Positions 1-7,150 are shown, counted from the first letter of the stretch. The stretch: 14,948 nucleotides of DNA from a bacterium (GCA_021813335.1 JAKALC010000007.1:1-14948), one strand, 5' to 3'. Program-made: numbers and translations. The notes: a model not told the origin generated them from the sequence alone.

Positions 1-125
1 CCGAGGTGGTCTGCCTCGACGCGCCCGATCTTTTCGAAGGCGCCGTCGGCTCGTATTACGAATCGTTCCCGCAGGTCGAAGACGCACAGGTCATAAAATT
101 ACTTTCAATGAGCCGCCGCGTATGA
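1..125 (+). CDS. Phosphoribosyltransferase (COG1926-like), C-terminal fragment
   Basis: Only the last 40 codons are in the window; reading from base 3, the frame is open and ends in TGA at 123-125. The tail reads EVVCLDAPDLFEGAVGSYYE and then SFPQVEDAQVIKLL. This resembles the end of predicted phosphoribosyltransferases of the COG1926 type, which typically finish with a VVCLATPEPF...VG.WY.DFSQVSDEEV-like block. The PRPP-binding motif would lie upstream, outside the window, so the assignment rests on this tail alone. The stop codon overlaps the start of the next gene (ATGA at 122-125), which suggests translational coupling. The next gene makes PRPP, the co-substrate of phosphoribosyltransferases, and this supports the call. 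The substrate cannot be inferred. Confidence 0.6.
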   Translation, partial: EVVCLDAPDLFEGAVGSYYESFPQVEDAQVIKLLSMSRRV

Positions 126-1030
126 CTCTCTTCACGCTGCCTGTCTATGAGAGCTTCGGGCGCGCGCTCCATACGCGTTTGGGCGGGCGCGTCAAAGAGG
201 GACGCGTCTCCGTGCGCCGCTTCCCGAACGGCGAAATGCATATCTCCGCCGAGACTCCGGTCCGAGGTGAGACGTGCGCTGTCATCGGCTGCACCGCTCC
301 GCCCGACGAGAATCTCCTCGCGCTGCTTCTTCTCGCGCATACGCTCAAGAAAGAGGGGGCGAACAAGGTCGTCGCCGTGGTGCCCTACCTCGGCTATTCG
401 CGGCAGGACAAGGACGAGCGCGGAGAAAGCCGCGCCATAGAATGGCTCGGGAGCGCGATGAAAGCGTCGGGCATCGACAGCGTCGTGACGCTCGATCTGC
501 ACAGCCGGGAAGACGCGGCGCTGTTCCCGCTGCCGCTCATCGACGTCTCGCCCGCCCCCGCGCTCGCTGCGGCGCTCCGCACGCGGCCCTTCGGCGGGGC
601 TTCCTTCATCGCGCCCGATGAAGGGGCGCGGGCGCGGTGCGAGCGCCTCAAGCGGGAGCTCGGCGGAAAGGGCGAGATAACCTATTTCACCAAGCGAAGG
701 GAAGAAAAGGGCGTCACCTCCGAACTCTGCGGGGAGATACGGCCATCCGTCGTCATCGTCGACGACATTCTCGATACCGGAACGACGCTCATTGCGGCGC
801 TCGAGAAGCTCAGCGCCTGCGGCGTGAGATCGGCGGCGGTCGCCGTCACTCACGCGCTTTTTACGGGCAGCGAGTGGCGGAAGTTGTGGGCGCTCGGCGT
901 CGAAGCGCTCTATTGCACGGACAGCGTCCCTCCCTCGCTCCGCTCGGGCGGCAGCGGCCAGGCCTCGGTCGTGCCGGCAGCGGGCCTTCTTGCGGAGGCG
1001 GTGCTCAAGGAGGCGCCGGGGGAGGCATAA
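122..1030 (+). CDS. prs: Ribose-phosphate pyrophosphokinase (PRPP synthetase)
   Basis: This 302-aa cytoplasmic enzyme would transfer pyrophosphate from ATP to ribose-5-phosphate to make PRPP for nucleotide and cofactor synthesis. Family motifs appear in order: RFPNGE near residues 33-38, PYLGYSRQDK at 88-97 (ATP/ribose-phosphate region), LDLHS around the conserved His127, APDEGA at 164-169, and the PRPP-binding loop VVIVDDILDTGTT at 210-222. The length is slightly below the usual 310-320 aa, and the compact form resembles the shorter archaeal-type enzymes. The ATG at 122 is chosen because it overlaps the stop of the upstream phosphoribosyltransferase (ATGA) and because the N-terminal strand LFTLPVYESF starts directly after it. 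No Shine-Dalgarno is present; coupling to the upstream gene is the likely initiation route. Stop TAA at 1028-1030. Confidence 0.93.
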   Translation: MTLFTLPVYESFGRALHTRLGGRVKEGRVSVRRFPNGEMHISAETPVRGETCAVIGCTAPPDENLLALLLLAHTLKKEGANKVVAVVPYLGYSRQDKDERGESRAIEWLGSAMKASGIDSVVTLDLHSREDAALFPLPLIDVSPAPALAAALRTRPFGGASFIAPDEGARARCERLKRELGGKGEITYFTKRREEKGVTSELCGEIRPSVVIVDDILDTGTTLIAALEKLSACGVRSAAVAVTHALFTGSEWRKLWALGVEALYCTDSVPPSLRSGGSGQASVVPAAGLLAEAVLKEAPGEA

Positions 1031-1033
1031 TCA

Positions 1034-1062
1034 TTGGCCGGGCCTCTGTGGTATGCTATAGA
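1034..1062 (+). promoter_or_regulatory. Candidate sigma70-like promoter upstream of the secreted Gln-rich protein
   Basis: TTGGCC (1034-1039) and TATAGA (1057-1062) are separated by 17 bp, each matching the consensus at 4 of 6 positions. An overlapping extended -10 reading is TGGTATGCT (1049-1057). The leader would be about 85 nt and contains a perfect 6-bp hairpin (GGCCGC 1063-1068 with GCGGCC 1076-1081). An AT-rich patch at 1100-1150, close to the start codon, could hold an alternative promoter, so the assignment is weak. Confidence 0.3.
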
Positions 1063-1155
1063 GGCCGCGCCCATAGCGGCCATCTGCCGCCAGGCCGGCA
1101 TTATTCCACACATTCGATTATCAGGTTCTTAATTATCACTAGTCACCTAAAGCGT

Positions 1156-1950
1156 ATGAACAAGTACATCAAGGTCCTCCTCGGTTCCGCGCTCGCGCTC
1201 CTCTTCGGATTGGCGCCCGCGGCTGTCCTCGCGCAGGACGGCGGCGGCGAAGACGGCCAGCCGCAGCAACAGCAGCAGCAGGTTCAGACGGAGACGCAGG
1301 CCTCGCAGGAAGACGGCCAGACGGCCGTCCAGTACGAGCACCAGCAGCAAGGCGGCGAACAGGCAAGGGCCGAAGTCCGCACCCGCGAGGGAGAGGGCGA
1401 GTCGGGCACCAGCACGGCGAGCGAGGGAGAAAGCCAGACCGAAGATACGGGAGAGATAGAACTCGACCGCCAGTCGATCGGACTCTTCGAGCATGCGACG
1501 TCGACCGCGCTCGAGCATGCGGTCCAGAATCCCCACGTCATCGCGACGCAGGGCGAACTCCAGAACTTCGCGGCCTCGACGCTCCAGAACGACCAGAATA
1601 TCTCCAACGTCACTCTCTCGTCGACGACGGTGAGCACGGACTATTCGACCAAGGCGCGCTTTCTCGGGTTCATCCCGGCGAGCGTCCCGGCGCACGTCGA
1701 GGTCTCGAACGACCGGACCGTCAACGTGAACTTCCCGTGGTGGGCGTTCCTCTTCGCGATCAACCGCAATGAGATACAGTCTCAAGCGGAACAAGCGGTA
1801 CAGACGTCGCTCGGCGCGACCACGACCGCACAGACGGGAGGCGCCGCGCGGTTCACGCGAGCGCAGCAGGCGACCGTCCTCGACAACCTGATCTCGGGGC
1901 TTCAGAGTCTCTTCGGAGCTCCCGCGCCCGCAGCGACCAGCACGCAATAA
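1156..1950 (+). CDS. Secreted Gln-rich protein of unknown function
   Basis: This 264-aa protein belongs to no family I recognise. Residues 1-26 form a typical Sec signal peptide: MNKYIK, a hydrophobic core LLGSALALLFGL, then APAAVLA with likely cleavage before Gln27. Residues 27-100 are a low-complexity, Gln/Glu/Gly/Ser/Thr-rich segment that includes a run of six Gln encoded by CAG/CAA, and look disordered. Residues 101-250 look folded, with a notable hydrophobic patch VNFPWWAFLF at 191-200 followed by AINRNEIQSQAEQAV. The ATG at 1156 is chosen because it directly precedes the signal peptide; the same frame stays open upstream to 637, but that extension lies inside prs. A strong hairpin follows the gene. 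The protein is probably exported and either released or held at the envelope; its role is unknown. Confidence 0.8.
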   Translation: MNKYIKVLLGSALALLFGLAPAAVLAQDGGGEDGQPQQQQQQVQTETQASQEDGQTAVQYEHQQQGGEQARAEVRTREGEGESGTSTASEGESQTEDTGEIELDRQSIGLFEHATSTALEHAVQNPHVIATQGELQNFAASTLQNDQNISNVTLSSTTVSTDYSTKARFLGFIPASVPAHVEVSNDRTVNVNFPWWAFLFAINRNEIQSQAEQAVQTSLGATTTAQTGGAARFTRAQQATVLDNLISGLQSLFGAPAPAATSTQ

Positions 1951-1972
1951 GCATCAGTGATCGGCAGGACAC

Positions 1973-2005
1973 GATCCCCGGCGCCTCCTCGAGGCGCCGG
2001 GGATC
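1973..2005 (+). terminator. Perfect 15-bp hairpin, probable terminator of the secreted-protein gene
   Basis: GATCCCCGGCGCCTC (1973-1987) pairs with GAGGCGCCGGGGATC (1991-2005) without mismatch around a CTC loop. It lies 23 nt after the stop codon at 1948-1950. Downstream it is followed by TTCGTAG rather than a T-run, so it is not a textbook intrinsic terminator. It could work with Rho or act as an mRNA 3' end stabiliser. Confidence 0.5.
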
Positions 2006-2060
2006 TTCGTAGTCCACACTCAGCGCGAGATTTTTCTTCGCCGCATCGCGGCGTGCACGG

Positions 2061-2066
2061 TATACT
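2061..2066 (+). promoter_or_regulatory. -10 element for the S41/J-like gene (leaderless arrangement)
   Basis: TATACT ends 8 nt before the ATG at 2075, so transcription would start at or within a few bases of the start codon. No convincing -35 is seen at the usual spacing. Instead a perfect 6-bp hairpin (CGCCGC 2039-2044, loop ATC, GCGGCG 2048-2053) sits just upstream. Confidence 0.5.
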
Positions 2067-2074
2067 GATGATCT

Positions 2075-3400
2075 ATGAAGCATCTGGTGCGCACGCTGCG
2101 CCGACAGCCGCGGCTCCTGGGAGCGGCGCTCGCGCTTGTTCTTGCCGCTCTCGGCGGCGCGTACTGGGCGCACTCTCGCGCCGCGGAGCACTCGTACAAG
2201 ACGAGCGACGAAGCGTCGAGCGTCTACGTGAGGTTCGATATGGAAGCGTACGACTCCATTCAAAAGAACTATTGGAACACGCTCTCCGACGCGGACCTCT
2301 CGGATCTTTTCAGGCTCTCGCTTGAGAAGGCGGAAGGCGTTTCCTCCGTGGAACTCTCGACCTCGACGCGCTCCGCCACGGCCGCGATGCTCGGCCGGGC
2401 TTTCTCGCAGGCTACCTCGACCGAAGCGCGGCGGCAGCTCGCGCTCAATACGCTCATCGTCGCGCTCTACAATCTGGCTCCCTTGGGGCGCGACGCGCTT
2501 TTCTCCTCGGCGCAGACGACGCAGCTGCGGCAGGAGGTCGCGAACGTCAATCCGTCGAACGATCTCTACGCAACGCTCGGACTCTCCAAGGGCGCGAGCA
2601 TCGCCGACGTCGGGCGCGCGGCGCGTACCAAGGAGGCTCTCCTCGAGGCCTCGAACAGCCCCGAAGCCGCGGCGGAGCTGAAGCAGGTCGCCTATGCGGC
2701 CAAGGTCCTCTCGAGCGCGGATACCAAAGCGCGCTACGACGAGTCGGGCATCGAGCCGACCGGCTTCGGGCATCTCATCGGCCGCACGCTCTACTTCGAT
2801 ATGTCGAAAATGTCGCCGACGACCCTTCAGGAATTCGCCCTCGCGGTCGACAGCGCCTCGACGACTCCCGGCATCGACAGTATGATCATCGACCTGCGGG
2901 GGAACGTCGGAGGCGCCTTCGATTTGGCGCCGGCGCTCCTCGGACTCTTTTTGGGGCCCAATCAATACGCGTTCGACATCTATGCGCAAGGGAAGTACGA
3001 CGTGGAACGCACGACCGAACCCGCCTTCGGCGAACTCGAGCGCTATCAGGACATCGCTATCCTGACAGACTCGATGACGCAGTCGACCGCCGAGGTCATC
3101 GCGGCGGCCTTCAAGCGTTTCCGTCTGGCGCATATCGTGGGAGGGGCGACGCGCGGCTGGGGCACGGTCGAGAACACCTACCCTCTCGCGACGGACGTGG
3201 GCTCCGGCGAAACGTACTCGCTTCTTCTCGTCAACCATCTCACGCTCGATGACCGCAATCTTCCCATCGAGGGGCGCGGCGTCGAGCCCGACGTCGATAT
3301 CGCGAAGGCGGGATGGCAGGACAAGCTCGCCCGCGTGTTCTCTTCATCAAGCCTCATCCGCGCGGTCGAAGGCGTCGTCCCGCATCCTCCGCAGCACTAG
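2075..3400 (+). CDS. Membrane-anchored S41 peptidase homologue with a J-domain-like insert; probable pseudoprotease
   Basis: This 441-aa protein starts with a basic stretch and one transmembrane segment (about residues 14-31), so the rest is probably extracytoplasmic. Residues 55-90 resemble the helical N-terminal region of C-terminal-processing peptidases. Residues 163-225 read like a J domain (DLYATLGLS at 163-171, AKVLSSADTKARYDESG at 209-225) but have no HPD. The S41 core follows: IIDLRGNVGG at 271-280, the serine region TQSTAEVI at 335-342 and ATRGWGTVE at 358-366. Aligned with Tsp/CtpB, Ser337 matches the catalytic serine. The lysine 25 residues later, normally in GKG, is Trp362, and the next conserved Gln is Glu366. 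GVEPDVDI at 402-409 is the usual C-terminal S41 motif. No PDZ domain is recognisable; the J-like segment lies between the N-terminal region and the core. Classical proteolysis is therefore doubtful, and a scaffold or binding role is possible. Confidence 0.8.
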   Translation: MKHLVRTLRRQPRLLGAALALVLAALGGAYWAHSRAAEHSYKTSDEASSVYVRFDMEAYDSIQKNYWNTLSDADLSDLFRLSLEKAEGVSSVELSTSTRSATAAMLGRAFSQATSTEARRQLALNTLIVALYNLAPLGRDALFSSAQTTQLRQEVANVNPSNDLYATLGLSKGASIADVGRAARTKEALLEASNSPEAAAELKQVAYAAKVLSSADTKARYDESGIEPTGFGHLIGRTLYFDMSKMSPTTLQEFALAVDSASTTPGIDSMIIDLRGNVGGAFDLAPALLGLFLGPNQYAFDIYAQGKYDVERTTEPAFGELERYQDIAILTDSMTQSTAEVIAAAFKRFRLAHIVGGATRGWGTVENTYPLATDVGSGETYSLLLVNHLTLDDRNLPIEGRGVEPDVDIAKAGWQDKLARVFSSSSLIRAVEGVVPHPPQH

Positions 3401-3448
3401 AAAGGCCTGGTAATCCACCGGACGCCATATCCGCACGGAAGGCGGTGC

Positions 3449-3454
3449 TATCAT
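3449..3454 (+). promoter_or_regulatory. -10 element for the exporter operon (leaderless arrangement)
   Basis: TATCAT ends 7 nt before the ATG at 3462, placing the predicted transcription start on or next to that codon. No clear -35 is visible. The spacing supports ATG 3462 over the TTG codon at 3459. Confidence 0.4.
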
Positions 3455-3461
3455 TGGATTG

Positions 3462-5030
3462 ATGAAGAGGATCTCCTACTACATCGTCGCGATCGTCGTC
3501 CTCGGCGCGGCGTTCGTCGCGCTCTGGACCTATGAAAAATATTTCAAAGCGTCCGGCACGAACTACGTGAGCTTCGCCGTCCTGCGCGGCGACCTCCAGG
3601 AGTCGGTCAAGGTGCGCGGCACGGTCGTGCCACAGACCGAGTTCGATCTCGCGTTCCCGACGGGAGGCATCGTCGCGAGCGTCTTCGTCTCCGAAGGCGA
3701 GAAGGTCGCCGCCGACGCCCCGCTTATGCAGCTCGACACGGCGAGCCTCGAGATCGCGCGCGACCAGGAGGTCGCCGTCCTCGATCAGCAGAAGGCGTCG
3801 CTCGGGAAGCTCCTCAGCGGCGCCACCGCGGCCGATATCAATGTCTCGCAGATGAAGGTCGTGAGCGCCGAACAAACCCTCGCTGACGCCCGGACTTCGC
3901 TCCTTAACACGATGGCCGTCGCCTTCACCCAGTCGGACGATGCCGTGCGCAACAAGGCCGACGTTATGTTCTCGAATCCGACGAGCGCGCAGCCCATTTT
4001 CAATCCGGCTCTTCCCGATGCGCAGCTCGAGGCGGATATCGAGGCGCAGCGCGAGGCGCTTGAGACGACGCTCAAGACCTGGCGCCTCGCGCTCGCGACC
4101 GCGACGCAGACGAGCGCGCAAACCGCTTCCCAGGACGTCGTCAGCCGCCTTGCGGCGGTGAAAGCGTTCCTCGACGACGTCGCGCTCGGCGTCAACACCG
4201 CCGTGCCGTCCTCGTCGATACCCCAGGCCTCGCTCGACGCGTGGAAGGCCTCCATTGCGACCGCCCGCGTCAACGTGGACACGGCGCTCACGAACGTCAT
4301 CGCCGCGCAGCAGGCGGTGGCGGATGCCGACTCCGCGCTTTCCGTCGCGCAGAGCGAACTCGCGCTCAAGACGAGCAAGCCGCGGCCCGAAGACATCGCC
4401 ATCGCGCAGGCGCAAGTCGACCAAAGTGCGGCGCAGATAGCGTCGATCGACGAAGAGATACGCCAGTCGACGCTCCGCGCGCCGAGCGCAGGCATCGTAC
4501 GCAAGCTCGTCCTCAAGAAATCGGAGACCGCGGTCGCCGGCGTCTCGGCCGTCGTCTTCTCGACCTCGGGGGAGAAGATGCAGGCCGACGTCACCGAGCT
4601 CTCCATCGGCTCCGTCCATCTCGGCCTCCAGCATAACGCGTCGATCGTTTTCGACGCGCTTCCCGAAAAGGCCTTCACGGGGACCGTCGCGGCCATCGAG
4701 CCGCAGGAGGTCGTAAAAGACAACGACGTCTACTATCGCACCGACATCACGATCGACGACGCGACTCCCGATATCCGCTCCGGAATGAACGCCGATGTCG
4801 TCATCACGGGAGAGAAGCATACGAACGTGCTCATCATCCCCGAGCTTGCCGTTTACAAGCGCGGAAGCTCGTCCTTCGTGGAGACGGCGCCCCAAGGAAC
4901 GCCGCTTTCGGCTCTCTCTCCCTCGACGCTCCGCGAGCAGGAGATAGAGACCGGCATCTCCGACGGAGAATCGATCGAGGTGCTGAAAGGCCTGTCGGAA
5001 GGGGACATCGTCGTCGCTCCGACGCAGTAA
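3462..5030 (+). CDS. HlyD/MacA-family membrane fusion protein of an ABC exporter
   Basis: This 522-aa protein links an ABC exporter to the outside of the membrane. Residues 7-24 are a single N-terminal transmembrane helix. A first half-lipoyl segment follows at about 52-92 (VRGTVVPQTEFDLAFPTGGI, then VFVSEGEKV and PLMQLD). A long, Ala- and Gln-rich helical hairpin spans about 93-330, and the second half-lipoyl segment (STLRAPSAGIVRKLV) begins near 336. Beta-barrel and membrane-proximal strands run to the C-terminus (GMNADVVITG at 441-450, GLSEGDIVV near the end). At 522 aa it is well above MacA (about 370); the excess is in the hairpin, with a Pro/Asn-rich break near 171-186 that may be its tip. 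A TTG at 3459 is in frame, but ATG 3462 fits the promoter spacing better. It heads a three-gene operon with 7-nt gaps. Confidence 0.9.
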   Translation: MKRISYYIVAIVVLGAAFVALWTYEKYFKASGTNYVSFAVLRGDLQESVKVRGTVVPQTEFDLAFPTGGIVASVFVSEGEKVAADAPLMQLDTASLEIARDQEVAVLDQQKASLGKLLSGATAADINVSQMKVVSAEQTLADARTSLLNTMAVAFTQSDDAVRNKADVMFSNPTSAQPIFNPALPDAQLEADIEAQREALETTLKTWRLALATATQTSAQTASQDVVSRLAAVKAFLDDVALGVNTAVPSSSIPQASLDAWKASIATARVNVDTALTNVIAAQQAVADADSALSVAQSELALKTSKPRPEDIAIAQAQVDQSAAQIASIDEEIRQSTLRAPSAGIVRKLVLKKSETAVAGVSAVVFSTSGEKMQADVTELSIGSVHLGLQHNASIVFDALPEKAFTGTVAAIEPQEVVKDNDVYYRTDITIDDATPDIRSGMNADVVITGEKHTNVLIIPELAVYKRGSSSFVETAPQGTPLSALSPSTLREQEIETGISDGESIEVLKGLSEGDIVVAPTQ

Positions 5031-5037
5031 CTCTGCT

Positions 5038-5925
5038 ATGGCATCGCACCCGCACAGCCGCGAACCCTCCGCGCCGGCGCACGCCGTCTACGATCCGGTG
5101 TGCGGAATGAATCTCGCGGGAATGGGCGACCTGCGCGAAAAAGAGCACGGAGGAACCTCTTACTACTTTTGCGGCGACGGGTGCTTCGAGCGCTTCGAGG
5201 ACGAGCCGGAGCGCTTCCTCGGCGTGCCGCTCATCAAGCTCCGAAACATCTCGAAGCGGTACGTCGCCGGCGTCGTCGAGGCGCCCGTCCTGCGCGGCCT
5301 CGACCTCAATATCTGGGAGGGCGATTTCGTCGCCGTCATCGGCGCGTCGGGTTCGGGGAAAAGCACGCTCCTCAATATGCTGGGACTCCTCGACCTCCCG
5401 ACCTCGGGAGACATCTTCTACAAGGGGAAGAACATCGCGCTCCTCAAGGAGGACGAACGCGCGGCATTCCGTTCGACCACGTTCGGATTCGTCTTCCAGC
5501 AGTACAATCTCATCCCGTGGCTTACCGCGTACGAGAACGCGCTCGTGCCGCTCATCTTCGCCGGACGCCGCGAACAGGAGCGCGAACTCGCGGGGCGCTT
5601 CAGGGAGGTCGGCCTCGGCGAGCGCACGCACCACCGGCCCTTCGAGCTCTCGGGCGGCGAGCAGCAGCGCGTCGCACTCGCGCGCGCGCTCGCGAACGAC
5701 CCCTCCGTCATCTTGGGCGACGAACCGACGGGCAATCTCGATTCGGCGACCGGCCACCTCATACTGGAGAAGCTCATCGGCCTCAACCGCGAGCGCGGCA
5801 AGACGCTCATCATCGTGACCCACGACTCTTCGATCGCCGAGCAGGCGAACGAGATCATCACCATCCAGGACGGACGCACCTTGCGCGACCATCATATCCA
5901 TAAGAAACGCTTCACCGGCGCCTGA
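5038..5925 (+). CDS. MacB/LolD-type ABC ATPase with an N-terminal YHS domain
   Basis: This 295-aa protein is the ATP-hydrolysing subunit of the exporter. Residues about 18-61 form a YHS domain: YDPVCGMNL, then YYFCGDGCFERFEDEPERFL, with Cys22, Cys45 and Cys49 as likely metal ligands. YHS domains are known from copper/heavy-metal P-type ATPases and other metal-handling proteins. The ABC domain starts near residue 65: Walker A GASGSGKST at 102-110, Q-loop FVFQQ at 151-155, signature LSGGEQQR at 204-211, Walker B VILGDEP at 224-230, D-loop NLDS and switch His262. All catalytic motifs are intact. The start lies 7 nt after the membrane fusion gene's stop, with no Shine-Dalgarno, and the permease follows after another 7 nt. 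The fusion suggests that transport is tied to metal binding or sensing; this is inference. Confidence 0.93.
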   Translation: MASHPHSREPSAPAHAVYDPVCGMNLAGMGDLREKEHGGTSYYFCGDGCFERFEDEPERFLGVPLIKLRNISKRYVAGVVEAPVLRGLDLNIWEGDFVAVIGASGSGKSTLLNMLGLLDLPTSGDIFYKGKNIALLKEDERAAFRSTTFGFVFQQYNLIPWLTAYENALVPLIFAGRREQERELAGRFREVGLGERTHHRPFELSGGEQQRVALARALANDPSVILGDEPTGNLDSATGHLILEKLIGLNRERGKTLIIVTHDSSIAEQANEIITIQDGRTLRDHHIHKKRFTGA

Positions 5926-5932
5926 TCCCCCT

Positions 5933-7138
5933 ATGTTCCAAGACTTCATCACGCTGACCTTCAAGAGCTTGCGCCACCGGCCGCTTCGGAGCTGGCTTAC
6001 GGTCGTCGGCATCGTGCTCGCGGTCGCGCTCGTGGTCGCCATCTTCGCGCTCGGCTCGGGCGTGCAGGGGCTTCTGTCGAAGACCCTCCAGATGTTCGGC
6101 TCCGATCTCGTCATCGTCTACCCCGGCAAAGAAACCAATCCCTTCACGTCGATCGTCGGCGGCCAGCGCTTCCGCGAGAGCGATATCACGGCGCTCGAAA
6201 TGCTGCCCGGCGTCGCGTTCGTGGCGCCCGCCGACGTGAGCTCGATGAACGTCGAGTACAACGGCGAGAAGCAGACCGCGATGGTGCACGGCATCCCCTG
6301 GAAGCCGCTGCAAACCATCTTCGAGGAGTCGCAGGGCGCGCGGATGCAGGACGGCGCCTGGCCTTCGCTCGACGACTCGAACGACGTCGTCCTGGGCTCG
6401 CTCGCCGCGTCAAAACTTTTCAAAACGCCGGTCAAGGTGGGTGATGACATCATCCTGCGCTCGAAGCATATGCGGGTCGCGGGCATCCTCTCGTCGATGG
6501 GGAACCAGGAAGACGATAACTCGTTCTTCCTCTCGCTCACGATGTTCCACGCGATCTCCGGCAAGGGGCCGGGCGCCTTCTCCGCATTCGTCAAAGCCGT
6601 GCCGGGGACCGATCTCGCGGTCTTGAGCCAGGAGATAAAGTTCGAGCTCTCGAAGCAGGACGTCGTCCACGATTTCTCGGTCATAACGCCGAGCCGCGCG
6701 AACGAGATCGTCGGGAACATCCTCGGCATCGTCGAGTTCGCGCTCCTCGTCATCGCCCTTATGTCGCTCGTCGTCGGCGCCATCGGCATTATGAACACGA
6801 TGTACACGTCCGTGCTCGAGCGCACGAAGCATATCGGCATTATGAAAGCGGTCGGCGCGACCGACGACGCGATACTCTCGCTCTTCCTCATAGAGTCGGG
6901 AATGATCGGCCTCGTCGGCGGAGTGCTCGGCATCGTGCTCGGCATCGCCGCGGCGTGGGGAGTCGGCATTCTCGCCGCGGGCCTGGGCGTCGGCGGCCTC
7001 TTTTCCTTCGCGACGCTCGACTTCTCGGCGTTCCTCGTCGTGCTCGTCGTGACGTTCATCACGGGGACCATCGCAGGCTTCCTGCCCGCCCGCGCGGCTT
7101 CCCGGATGCAGCCCGCCGAGGCGCTGCGGTACGAATGA
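5933..7138 (+). CDS. MacB/FtsX-type ABC transporter permease
   Basis: This 401-aa membrane protein has the MacB-type layout: one N-terminal transmembrane helix (about residues 22-44), a large extracytoplasmic domain (about 45-260) and three C-terminal helices (about 262-288, 317-347 and 364-386). The N-terminal block RHRPLRSWLTVVGI and the FtsX-family cytoplasmic motif ERTKHIGIMKAVGA at 296-309 are clear, and the C-terminus PARAASRMQPAEALRYE is typical of the family. With the two preceding genes it makes a complete tripartite-like exporter without an outer-membrane channel, as expected for a monoderm cell or for a mechanotransmission-type pump. The substrate is unknown; the YHS domain of the ATPase hints at metals or metal-linked stress. 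Confidence 0.93.
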   Translation: MFQDFITLTFKSLRHRPLRSWLTVVGIVLAVALVVAIFALGSGVQGLLSKTLQMFGSDLVIVYPGKETNPFTSIVGGQRFRESDITALEMLPGVAFVAPADVSSMNVEYNGEKQTAMVHGIPWKPLQTIFEESQGARMQDGAWPSLDDSNDVVLGSLAASKLFKTPVKVGDDIILRSKHMRVAGILSSMGNQEDDNSFFLSLTMFHAISGKGPGAFSAFVKAVPGTDLAVLSQEIKFELSKQDVVHDFSVITPSRANEIVGNILGIVEFALLVIALMSLVVGAIGIMNTMYTSVLERTKHIGIMKAVGATDDAILSLFLIESGMIGLVGGVLGIVLGIAAAWGVGILAAGLGVGGLFSFATLDFSAFLVVLVVTFITGTIAGFLPARAASRMQPAEALRYE

Positions 7139-7150
7139 CGCCGCGTGCGC

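Noticed and set aside
637..1155. Upstream extension of the secreted protein into the prs gene.
   Set aside because: The extension is out of frame with prs, Arg-rich and motif-free. The signal peptide begins at ATG 1156.
1031..1155. Riboswitch or terminator in the gap between prs and the secreted protein.
   Set aside because: The 6-bp hairpin at 1063-1081 has no T-tract, and no known riboswitch core is recognisable.
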